This document shows positions 1 to 5,622 of a DNA stretch of 6,278 bases, one piece after another. The translations under genes and the position numbers were made by a program. Origin of the DNA: an uncultured Bacilli bacterium (lineage in GTDB: Bacteria; Bacillota_I; Bacilli_A; RF39; UBA660); assembly GCA_934101235.1 (NCBI GenBank), contig CAKORH010000059.1, positions 1 through 6,278 of the forward strand, in the 5' to 3' direction. The notes beneath the pieces are model-generated. The model saw only the letters and a program-made list of their open reading frames with translations. It searched no databases and was not told the origin of the DNA. Within the stretch, counting starts at the first letter, position 1, and each line of letters begins with the position of its first letter.

Positions 1-147
1 ATTCTTAATACTTATACCAGACTTTAATTTACGAATAACTCTTTCAGTTAAAACAGCAGTTTTACCACTACCAGCTCCAGCTGAAACTATAATATTTTTA
101 CCACTTTCACTAATTGCTAATTCTTGTTCTTCTGTCCATCTTGGCAT
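1..147 (-). CDS. addA: ATP-dependent helicase/nuclease subunit A, N-terminal fragment (5' end of gene only)
   Basis: Only the first 49 codons are here; the gene continues beyond position 1. AddA is the UvrD/Rep-type (SF1) motor and nuclease of the AddAB (RexAB) complex, which resects double-strand breaks in the cytoplasm and prepares 3' ends for RecA. The visible part has the family's N-terminal signature: a Q-motif region with W4, T5, Q8 and A11-I12, then the Walker A loop AGAGSGKT at residues 23-30, followed by AVLTERVI, as in AddA proteins. The ATG at 147-145 is supported by an AAGGTGA ribosome site at 159-153, five bases away. Its usual partner addB lies on the same strand at 2214-4553, but two plus-strand genes intervene. 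A general UvrD/PcrA helicase is the alternative; the early WTxxQ spacing and the nearby addB make AddA much more likely. Confidence 0.88.
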   Translation of the reverse strand, partial: MPRWTEEQELAISESGKNIIVSAGAGSGKTAVLTERVIRKLKSGISIKN

Positions 148-273
148 ACTTATCACCTTAAAAATATTATAACAATTTTTTCTAAATAATTAAATGTAAA
201 AAGAGTTGTAAAATTATTGCCAAAATAATAATAAAAATGCATCAATATGATACTATTAAAATAGGTGAGGACA
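148..273. promoter_or_regulatory. Divergent intergenic region between addA and the transpeptidase operon
   Basis: This 126-base AT-rich gap separates two outward-facing genes, so it should hold promoters for both. On the plus strand there is a TTGCCA at 217-222 and a TATGAT at 246-251, but their spacing of 23 bases is too wide for a normal sigma-A promoter. TTGTAA (206-211) with TAATAA (229-234) has a 17-base spacer but a poor -10. I cannot choose a transcription start for the plus-strand operon. The transpeptidase ribosome site AGGTGA is at 263-268. No convincing operator or riboswitch-like structure was seen. Confidence 0.5.
166..171 (-). promoter_or_regulatory. Candidate -10 box for addA
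   Basis: The minus strand reads a perfect TATAAT here, 18 bases before the addA start codon. A 17-base spacer leads to TTTAAT (194-189), only a half match to TTGACA. A start from this box would put the 5' end of the mRNA almost at the ribosome site (159-153), giving an unusually short leader, and AT-rich sequence makes such boxes by chance. It is a weak candidate. Confidence 0.25.
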
Positions 274-1182
274 ATGAGGAAACATATAAAAGTTATTCTT
301 ATAATATCTTTATTTATATCATTAGGAATACTTACATGTACTTTACTTTTATATAAAAAATATAATACTCCTCATATAGTATTAATTGGTAATGATACTA
401 TAACAATGAATGTATATGATACCTATAATGAATTAGGTGCAAAAGCAATAAAAAATGAAAAAGATATTTCAGATAAAATAAAAATAGAAGGTAAAATAAA
501 TAACAGTAAACCAGGTAATTACAAAATATCTTATACAGTTGATAACAATACAATATATAGAAATGTAATAGTAAAAGATAATGTTGCTCCAGAAATATCA
601 CTAGTTGGAAATGATTATATAGTAGTAGGTAAAGATACTGAATATATTGATGAAGGAGCAAAAGCAACTGATAATATAGATGGAGACATAACAGATAAAA
701 TAGAAGTAACGGGCGAAGTAAACACTAAAGAATTAGGTGACTATACATTAACGTATCAAGTAAAAGATTCATCAAATAACCTATCAACAATAACAAGAAC
801 AGTTAGTGTAAAATCTTCATCTACTTACATAAAAATATCAATAGACAATCAAAAACTATGGTTTTTTAAAGATAATAAATTGTTTTTATCTTCAGATATA
901 GTAACAGGTAATATAAAAAATCATAATACACCAAAAGGTACATTTAAAGTTTATGAAAAAGCAAGAAATGTATATTTAAAGGGTCCAGGATATTTATCAT
1001 ATGTAAATTATTGGATGGCCATATATGGTGGAATAGGGTTACATGATGCGACATGGAGGGATGAATTCGGTGGAAAAATATATGAAACTGACGGATCCCA
1101 CGGTTGTATAAACTTACCAAAAGATATTGCATCAAAAATATATGAGAATGTATCTGTTGGAACAGTAGTAGAAGTATATTAG
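274..1182 (+). CDS. Membrane-anchored L,D-transpeptidase (YkuD domain) with two Ig-like domains
   Basis: This 302-residue protein is predicted to sit in the membrane with its bulk outside, cross-linking peptidoglycan stem peptides through a cysteine intermediate (3-3 type links) or attaching other amines. Residues 7-27 form one N-terminal membrane segment or uncleaved signal. Residues 33-101 and 105-180 are two tandem Ig-like modules resembling the DUF5011/Cry22-type fold; the second carries the DNIDGD motif and the first does not. Residues 184-302 are the YkuD catalytic domain, with H257 (GLHD) and the active-site block S275-H276-G277-C278-I279-N280, C278 being the nucleophile. The start is ATG 274 because AGGTGA at 263-268 sits five bases upstream; an in-frame GTG at 265 overlaps that site and is unlikely. 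C22 is not in a proper lipobox (preceded by ILT). The downstream protease gene begins eight bases after the stop. Sure of the catalytic family; the physiological substrate is inferred. Confidence 0.9.
   Translation: MRKHIKVILIISLFISLGILTCTLLLYKKYNTPHIVLIGNDTITMNVYDTYNELGAKAIKNEKDISDKIKIEGKINNSKPGNYKISYTVDNNTIYRNVIVKDNVAPEISLVGNDYIVVGKDTEYIDEGAKATDNIDGDITDKIEVTGEVNTKELGDYTLTYQVKDSSNNLSTITRTVSVKSSSTYIKISIDNQKLWFFKDNKLFLSSDIVTGNIKNHNTPKGTFKVYEKARNVYLKGPGYLSYVNYWMAIYGGIGLHDATWRDEFGGKIYETDGSHGCINLPKDIASKIYENVSVGTVVEVY
370..813 (+). repeat. Tandem Ig-like domain repeat inside the transpeptidase gene
   Basis: Two homologous protein modules lie back to back, encoded at about 370-576 and 586-813. Shared positions include P-x-I-x-L-x-GND near the start, then the block ELGAKA/DEGAKA, then DISDKI/DITDKI, G-x-Y-x-x-x-Y in the later strands, and a closing V-x-V. 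The DNA of the two copies has diverged, so this is an old domain duplication rather than a recent repeat. The modules probably act as a spacer or a wall-binding stalk between membrane and catalytic domain. Confidence 0.75.
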
Positions 1183-1186
1183 GTGA
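1181..1186 (+). promoter_or_regulatory. Ribosome binding site of the CPBP gene overlapping the transpeptidase stop codon
   Basis: AGGTGA begins inside the transpeptidase TAG stop (1180-1182) and lies four bases before ATG 1191. The arrangement supports the chosen start and predicts coupled translation of the two genes from one mRNA. Confidence 0.7.
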
Positions 1187-1190
1187 TAAC

Positions 1191-2165
1191 ATGAAAAAAG
1201 AAATAAAAGAATACATAAGAAGAGTAAAAATGACAGAAGAAAATATAAAATTAAAAAATACAGCATCAATAATAACAATAATAGTAGAATCTATTAAAGT
1301 ATTATGTGCTCTATTTTTTATGAATAACTTGAGTACAATAGTACTAAGAATAATATTTATATATGCTATTATTGCAATACCATTAGCAATATTTATATTA
1401 TTTACAGATGATTATAAAAAACTGAGTAAATATATATTTTTAGATTTATCAACATTTATATTTTTCTTTTCAAATATAATAGGTGGTATATTGATAGAAA
1501 AAATAATATGGATTGCAGATAAAAAATTACTAAAAAAAATGAACAAAGCAGAAGATAAAATAAAACCTTTACCAAATAAATTAAATTATGATAAAAAAGT
1601 ATACGCATATTTATTTCTAAGCATCATAATTGCATATAATTATATACACATGAATGAATTCATATTTTATATATTAGTATTTATAACTTTAATCTCATTT
1701 TTCATAACAGAATTAAAAATGAGTATCAAAGATTTCAAAAAAAATAAAAAAGTATATATATCATTCATAATAAAAAACTATATTTTATTTTCATTAATAA
1801 GTTCTATATTATTTATTATAGTAGGTATAATTGTTAAAAGTGATTCTACAAACGAATTAATATTAAATGAACATAGAATATCAACAATAATATTGGGAAT
1901 ATTTTATGCTCCAATAGCAGAAGAGTTATTATTTAGAGGATGCTTAAGAAAATTAATAAAAAATGATATATTATTCATAATAATTAGCGGTATTGGATTT
2001 GGAGTGTGGCATGTAGTAGGGTACGATCAATCAATTTTACAATATTTATATATTATTCCATATAGTATGATAGGTATAGGATTATCATATGTTTACGCTA
2101 AAACAAATAATTTAACAACAAACATTGGAATGCACGCATTAAATAATATATTAGCAAGTCTTTAA
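1191..2165 (+). CDS. CPBP-family intramembrane metalloprotease (Abi/CAAX-protease-like)
   Basis: This 324-residue polytopic membrane protein belongs to the CPBP (ABI, Rce1-like) family of intramembrane proteases. About the first 22 residues are charged and probably cytoplasmic. Hydrophobic stretches follow at about 25-45, 49-71, 82-101, 137-152, 156-175, 187-214, 230-247, 260-279 and 287-323. The three family motifs are in the C-terminal third: E244-E245-x3-R249 (EELLFR), F270-x3-H274 (FGVWH), and H315-x3-N319 (HALNN). All likely metal and catalytic residues are present, so it should be active. Family members process prenylated or other membrane proteins, confer self-immunity to bacteriocins, or have unknown substrates; no bacteriocin gene is visible nearby. 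It is the second gene of the operon with the transpeptidase, eight bases apart, and ends in a hairpin shared with convergent addB. The N-terminal half is unusually Ile/Lys-rich and shows no recognisable extra domain. The substrate is unknown. Confidence 0.88.
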   Translation: MKKEIKEYIRRVKMTEENIKLKNTASIITIIVESIKVLCALFFMNNLSTIVLRIIFIYAIIAIPLAIFILFTDDYKKLSKYIFLDLSTFIFFFSNIIGGILIEKIIWIADKKLLKKMNKAEDKIKPLPNKLNYDKKVYAYLFLSIIIAYNYIHMNEFIFYILVFITLISFFITELKMSIKDFKKNKKVYISFIIKNYILFSLISSILFIIVGIIVKSDSTNELILNEHRISTIILGIFYAPIAEELLFRGCLRKLIKNDILFIIISGIGFGVWHVVGYDQSILQYLYIIPYSMIGIGLSYVYAKTNNLTTNIGMHALNNILASL

Positions 2166-2220
2166 AAAAGTGAATTATTTATAATATCTATTCGATATTA
2201 CATAATTCACTTTTTAATTT
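2165..2220. terminator. Bidirectional rho-independent terminator between CPBP gene and addB
   Basis: A 14-bp perfect stem pairs AAAAAGTGAATTAT (2165-2178) with ATAATTCACTTTTT (2202-2215). Above a small 3x1 internal loop a second 7-bp stem pairs TAATATC (2182-2188) with GATATTA (2194-2200) around a five-base loop. T-rich tails occur in both directions (2211-2220 on the plus strand; 2169-2164 read as T on the minus strand). Its base includes the last base of the CPBP stop codon (2163-2165) and most of the addB stop codon (2216-2214). It should end both convergent transcripts. Confidence 0.85.
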
Positions 2221-4553
2221 AAATAATCTAAATCTTTTATATCTTCTAATTCACAAATATCTCTATTAGTCATATAACAAATATCTTTAAATTTACAATA
2301 ATTACATCCTATATTTTTACCATTAATTTTTTTAGGATTAATAGTAAAATCAGCATTTTCTATACCATTAATACATTCATCTATTTTATTATTGGTAATC
2401 TTAACTATATTATCTATTTGATTTTCAGTCAATGTATTAGCATATCTATAAAACCCTTTATCAGTTATTTTCATAGAATGTATTAATTCACTATTCTCTA
2501 AAGTACTATCTAAATTACTTAAAATACTTTCATTACCTAAACTATATCCTTTTAATTTTAAATTATCTTTCTTTAATTCTTTTAATGTTTTTCCATTAAC
2601 TTTACTAAATTTATTAAATAACACTTGTTGTAAATAAAAACCAATAATTTTATAATCTTTCTCTATATTTTTAGTTAAATATAAATAAACTGGTAATTGC
2701 ATAGATAAACCATAAGGTAAATAATTTAAATCAACATCTATCTTATATGTTTTATAATCTATGATTACTGCATAATTATCTTTTAACAATAACTTATCTA
2801 TAAAGCCTTTAAACGTAATGTTAATAACATCTGACTTATCAACATTAACTTTTTCTTCATACTTTGCACTATCCATATTCATTAAAGTATTTTGATACTT
2901 AATTATATTAACAACAAATTTTATTTCATCAATAATTCTACTTAAAAAATATTCATTTTTAAAACTTTTAGGATATATATTATTTTCTATATAATATTGA
3001 CACACTTTGTCAACATCAATATCACTATCTAAACATTTACTAAGTACATAATGAAACAAATTCCCAATATATGTTTGTATCTTTTCTTCAAAATAATCTA
3101 ATTTCAATATATTAGATAAATAAAACTTAAATTGACAATGATAATAATTATCCATACTAGAAAAGCTTAAATTAAGACTATTATTTAAATATTCATACAA
3201 ACTATTTTTATTAATACCACTAAATCTATTATCATAAGTATTATAATCAATTTTATAATTACTATATAATACATCTAAATTCTTACTATGTGTATTATAT
3301 CTAATTAAATTATCTAATTCATGTGTAGTCTTTATCCTATTTAAAATATCACTATAATTACTATAATCTATACTTTTATCAATAACATTCATTTTGTATT
3401 CATCTATTAATAAACTAGGAAAAAAACTCTCATTCAAATATTTCTCTTTATAACTAATATATAAATTCTTAATATTACTAATTATTTTATAATATAATTC
3501 TTTATTTATAACATTAAGTTCATAACTCTTCTCTAAGAAACTAGGTTTAATATTATCACTAATATAGTCTTCATCTTTCACAGTAACAGGAATACTATTT
3601 AAATTAAAACCAACTAAGAAAACATATTTATTATCATCAATTATATTGTTAACAATTGATAAGTTATTAACAGCATTTTTATAAATTACACTATCTAACT
3701 TTGTATTTTTCATAACATTAATAATAATATCTTTAACACTTACATAATCATCCGTAAAATAAAACTTATTAACAACATTTATAAGTTTATTATAAATATT
3801 CTTATTACTAACATTATTCATATCATATTTTTCTTTAATACTATCTAATAATTTATTTATATCATTACATAAATTATTAATAAAATATTTACCAATTTCA
3901 GTTTGATACAAAGTACTAGTATTTTTAATATTTATGGGAATATTATACATATTAAATATTTTTTTCATTATAAAATCATAATCTGTATTAGTATTTGATA
4001 CAAATATATTATTGATATCAACACCATTATCAAGTAAATTGCATATTTCTTCTGCCACAAATATTACTTCATCTTCTAAATTATTAAATTTATAAACATC
4101 ATGATCATATACTTTATAATCTTTGTTAATAACCTCTAAGTTATCAACACCATCTAATATATATTTCTGATATTTATTAACATAATCATATCCATATATG
4201 TATATATTTTTATTTTTAATAAGTTTTCTAAATAATTTATTTTTTATTAATTTGTTATCTATACTATCTTTAATATTGATTAATTTTTTCATTTTATTAT
4301 CTTTAATATCTTCATTTATATATCTTATATTATCTAAATATAAAGTAGCAATATCATAACTAATATTTTCTATTTTCATAAGATTATATATAGTTTCTTC
4401 ATTATAATCAAAAGTTAATGCTTTAATAAATGTATTTAAATCCATAACTTTTATATTCATATCTTTTTTATTATTTCTTAAATAATTTAATACATTATCT
4501 TTTATATCATTAGGAATAATTAAAATTGAGTTATCTTCTATATCTAGTTTCAT
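2214..4553 (-). CDS. addB: AddB/RexB-type helicase-nuclease subunit B, short form
   Basis: This 779-residue protein is the partner of AddA in double-strand-break end resection. The N-terminal part has the shape of the inactive AddB motor but no Walker A loop. Recognisable pieces are the DEV-x-x-VAEEI region (about 161-170), a FLVGFN-x-NSIP block (about 312-322) and FFPS-x-LI (377-383). The C-terminal RecB-family PD-(D/E)xK nuclease (about 461-765) has H501, D586 (GFIDK), D599-Y600-K601 and Q619. Four cysteines expected to hold a 4Fe-4S cluster are present: C473, then C750, C753 and C759 with the C-x2-C-x5-C spacing of Bacillus AddB. Start ATG 4553 is chosen because GGGTGA lies at 4564-4559; earlier in-frame starts (4598, 4580) would read through terminator-like T-runs. 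Usual AddB is about 1,100-1,170 residues. The protein has no tryptophan and is extremely rich in Asn, Lys, Ile and Tyr. It lies 48 bases after the carboxypeptidase gene, from which a hairpin separates it. RexB-like is an equivalent name. Confidence 0.85.
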   Translation of the reverse strand: MKLDIEDNSILIIPNDIKDNVLNYLRNNKKDMNIKVMDLNTFIKALTFDYNEETIYNLMKIENISYDIATLYLDNIRYINEDIKDNKMKKLINIKDSIDNKLIKNKLFRKLIKNKNIYIYGYDYVNKYQKYILDGVDNLEVINKDYKVYDHDVYKFNNLEDEVIFVAEEICNLLDNGVDINNIFVSNTNTDYDFIMKKIFNMYNIPINIKNTSTLYQTEIGKYFINNLCNDINKLLDSIKEKYDMNNVSNKNIYNKLINVVNKFYFTDDYVSVKDIIINVMKNTKLDSVIYKNAVNNLSIVNNIIDDNKYVFLVGFNLNSIPVTVKDEDYISDNIKPSFLEKSYELNVINKELYYKIISNIKNLYISYKEKYLNESFFPSLLIDEYKMNVIDKSIDYSNYSDILNRIKTTHELDNLIRYNTHSKNLDVLYSNYKIDYNTYDNRFSGINKNSLYEYLNNSLNLSFSSMDNYYHCQFKFYLSNILKLDYFEEKIQTYIGNLFHYVLSKCLDSDIDVDKVCQYYIENNIYPKSFKNEYFLSRIIDEIKFVVNIIKYQNTLMNMDSAKYEEKVNVDKSDVINITFKGFIDKLLLKDNYAVIIDYKTYKIDVDLNYLPYGLSMQLPVYLYLTKNIEKDYKIIGFYLQQVLFNKFSKVNGKTLKELKKDNLKLKGYSLGNESILSNLDSTLENSELIHSMKITDKGFYRYANTLTENQIDNIVKITNNKIDECINGIENADFTINPKKINGKNIGCNYCKFKDICYMTNRDICELEDIKDLDYLN

Positions 4554-4558
4554 TTTAT

Positions 4559-4564
4559 TCACCC
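4559..4564 (-). promoter_or_regulatory. Ribosome binding site that sets the addB start
   Basis: The minus strand reads GGGTGA five bases before ATG 4553. No comparable site precedes the in-frame ATG at 4580 or the one at 4598, so the 15-residue hydrophobic extension (MFFFFYMLK...) is probably not translated. I see no convincing promoter in the 48-base gap; a weak AT-rich -10 could lie at about 4565-4580. Confidence 0.7.
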
Positions 4565-4582
4565 AATATAATTTTAACATAT

Positions 4583-4617
4583 AAAAAAAGAAAAACACAT
4601 ATTATTCATATGTGCTC
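4583..4617 (-). terminator. Rho-independent terminator overlapping the 3' end of the carboxypeptidase gene
   Basis: On the minus strand CACATAT (4614-4608) pairs perfectly with ATATGTG (4602-4596) around the five-base loop GAATA. With G-U pairs the RNA stem extends to about ten pairs (from 4617). A T-run follows directly: five T, one C, seven T (4595-4583). The stop codon TAA (4604-4602) is inside the hairpin, so the stem uses the last codons of the gene. It should end the deacetylase-carboxypeptidase transcript before addB, though the stem is AT-rich and may allow read-through. Confidence 0.65.
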
Positions 4618-5612
4618 GTTAAATTAAAGTATTCTTCCATAGTAATCCAATCACCATTATTATAAAGCTTTTCTGCTAAATCATAACCAACATATCTTAA
4701 ATGCCAACTTTCATATTTATAACCAGTAATATTATCTTTACCTTTAGGATATCTTAAAATAAAACCATATTTATATGCATTATTGTTAACCCATTTTCCT
4801 TCTTCAGTATATTGAAACGCATCTGATATTGAGTTTAAGTCAAATGCAAGTCCGGTTTGATGTTCAGAATGTCCTGCTCTTGCGCTATAAGTATCAGCCA
4901 TAGCTTTACCATCTTTATTAACGTAATAATTATATAATTCTTCTTGGAAAGAATAACTTCTATATCCACTTTGTATCCAGATATTTAAACCCAGTGCTAA
5001 CGCATCTGCTTTCATAATTTCAAAATTTTTATATACATCCTCATCAATATAAGAAGATCCATATTTACTATTATTTATCTGCATATGAGGATTTTTTGGT
5101 TTATAGTCGCTAGGTAAAGCATATGTCTTATTAACAATCATATAACCATCAACATAATAAACACCATCAACTTGTGTAATTTCATGATTTCCATTATTAA
5201 TAATTTTTGTATTATTAGTATTATTAGACTTAGTTGTATTCTCGGTATTATTAACATCTTTTTGAGTAGTTTTAACTTCTTCTTTAGTTTCTGTATTTTC
5301 TACATTATCAATTTCATTATTTTTATTTTCTTCATTATTATTATTTTTATTACTTTTATCTTCATCTTTTACATTTTCAGTATTTTTATCTTTATTTTCT
5401 AATATTTTATTATCATAATGTCCATTCTCATATCTATGTATTAACATATATCCTCCTATTTTAAAGATATAAAACATTATAAATATTATACATACTAAAA
5501 CATATTTATTTAACTTCTCACTTCTTTTTTTAGATTTTATAGAACTTAATAATATAGTAATAGGGTATAAAATTCCAAAAACATAAAATACAATTTCAAC
5601 TAATAATCTCAT
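4602..5612 (-). CDS. Membrane-anchored zinc carboxypeptidase, M15B family (VanY/LdcB-like, D-Ala-D-Ala or L,D type)
   Basis: This 336-residue enzyme should act outside the membrane and trim the stem peptides of peptidoglycan. Two membrane segments (about 3-24 and 37-58) flank a short Lys/Arg-rich loop, which predicts a cytoplasmic loop with the C-terminal part outside. Residues 62-140 are a low-complexity Asn/Lys/Glu/Thr linker. The catalytic domain spans about 155-325 with SGYRS (R218), the S249-x-H251-x2-G254-x-A256-x-D258 zinc motif and E301-x2-H304 (ESWH). Thus H251, D258 and H304 are the likely zinc ligands and E301 the catalytic base; all are present. The family includes D,D-carboxypeptidases (VanY) that remove the last D-Ala and L,D-carboxypeptidases (LdcB/DacB) that turn tetra- into tripeptides; motifs do not separate them. 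No vanR/S/H/A/X genes are visible, so a vancomycin-resistance role is not supported. The start has AGGAGGT at 5622-5616. It is the downstream gene of an operon with the deacetylase. Confidence 0.9.
   Translation of the reverse strand: MRLLVEIVFYVFGILYPITILLSSIKSKKRSEKLNKYVLVCIIFIMFYIFKIGGYMLIHRYENGHYDNKILENKDKNTENVKDEDKSNKNNNNEENKNNEIDNVENTETKEEVKTTQKDVNNTENTTKSNNTNNTKIINNGNHEITQVDGVYYVDGYMIVNKTYALPSDYKPKNPHMQINNSKYGSSYIDEDVYKNFEIMKADALALGLNIWIQSGYRSYSFQEELYNYYVNKDGKAMADTYSARAGHSEHQTGLAFDLNSISDAFQYTEEGKWVNNNAYKYGFILRYPKGKDNITGYKYESWHLRYVGYDLAEKLYNNGDWITMEEYFNLTSTYE
5193..5429 (-). repeat. Low-complexity Asn/Lys/Glu-rich linker-coding region
   Basis: This stretch encodes residues 62-140 of the carboxypeptidase, almost only Asn, Lys, Glu, Asp and Thr, with many AAT/AAC/ACT/GAA/AAA codons. 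It looks like a disordered spacer holding the enzyme away from the membrane, across or into the wall. Such DNA is prone to length change by slippage. The open frame of 76 codons on the opposite strand (5172-5402) is only its Ile/Phe-rich mirror. Confidence 0.7.
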
Positions 5613-5615
5613 AAT

Positions 5616-5622
5616 ACCTCCT
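5616..5622 (-). promoter_or_regulatory. Ribosome binding site of the carboxypeptidase overlapping the deacetylase stop codon
   Basis: The minus strand reads AGGAGGT, the strongest Shine-Dalgarno in the window, ending three bases before ATG 5612. Its first two bases are the last two of the deacetylase TAG stop (5623-5621). This fixes the start and predicts translational coupling. Confidence 0.75.

Noticed and set aside
185..218. Inverted repeat AATAATT/AATTATT with a 20-base loop in the divergent intergenic region
   Set aside because: Only seven A/T pairs with a long loop; expected by chance at this base composition.
265..273. GTG start three codons upstream for the transpeptidase
   Set aside because: This GTG is part of the AGGTGA ribosome site that serves ATG 274.
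398..667. 89-codon open frame on the minus strand inside the transpeptidase gene
   Set aside because: Leu/Tyr/His-rich mirror of an AT-rich coding strand, no ribosome site, no recognisable domain, fully inside a well-supported gene.
944..1216. 90-codon open frame on the minus strand across the transpeptidase-protease junction
   Set aside because: Antisense to the conserved YkuD active site; composition is a shadow of the sense codons and no family is recognisable.
148..2213. Mobile element or phage-defence cassette between addB and addA
   Set aside because: No transposase, integrase, terminal inverted repeats or target duplication seen; the two genes have the same base composition and ribosome site style as their neighbours, and a CPBP protease alone is not evidence of defence.
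4554..4598. Hydrophobic N-terminal extension of addB (MFFFFYMLK...)
   Set aside because: Comes from the terminator T-run; the only good ribosome site places the start at 4553.
5172..5402. 76-codon Ile/Phe-rich plus-strand frame that could look like a small membrane protein
   Set aside because: It is the exact mirror of the Asn/Lys/Glu linker codons, which automatically read as Ile/Phe on the other strand; no Shine-Dalgarno fits.
4602..5612. Vancomycin-resistance gene cluster (vanY)
   Set aside because: No ligase, dehydrogenase, vanX or two-component genes nearby; M15B carboxypeptidases are common housekeeping enzymes.
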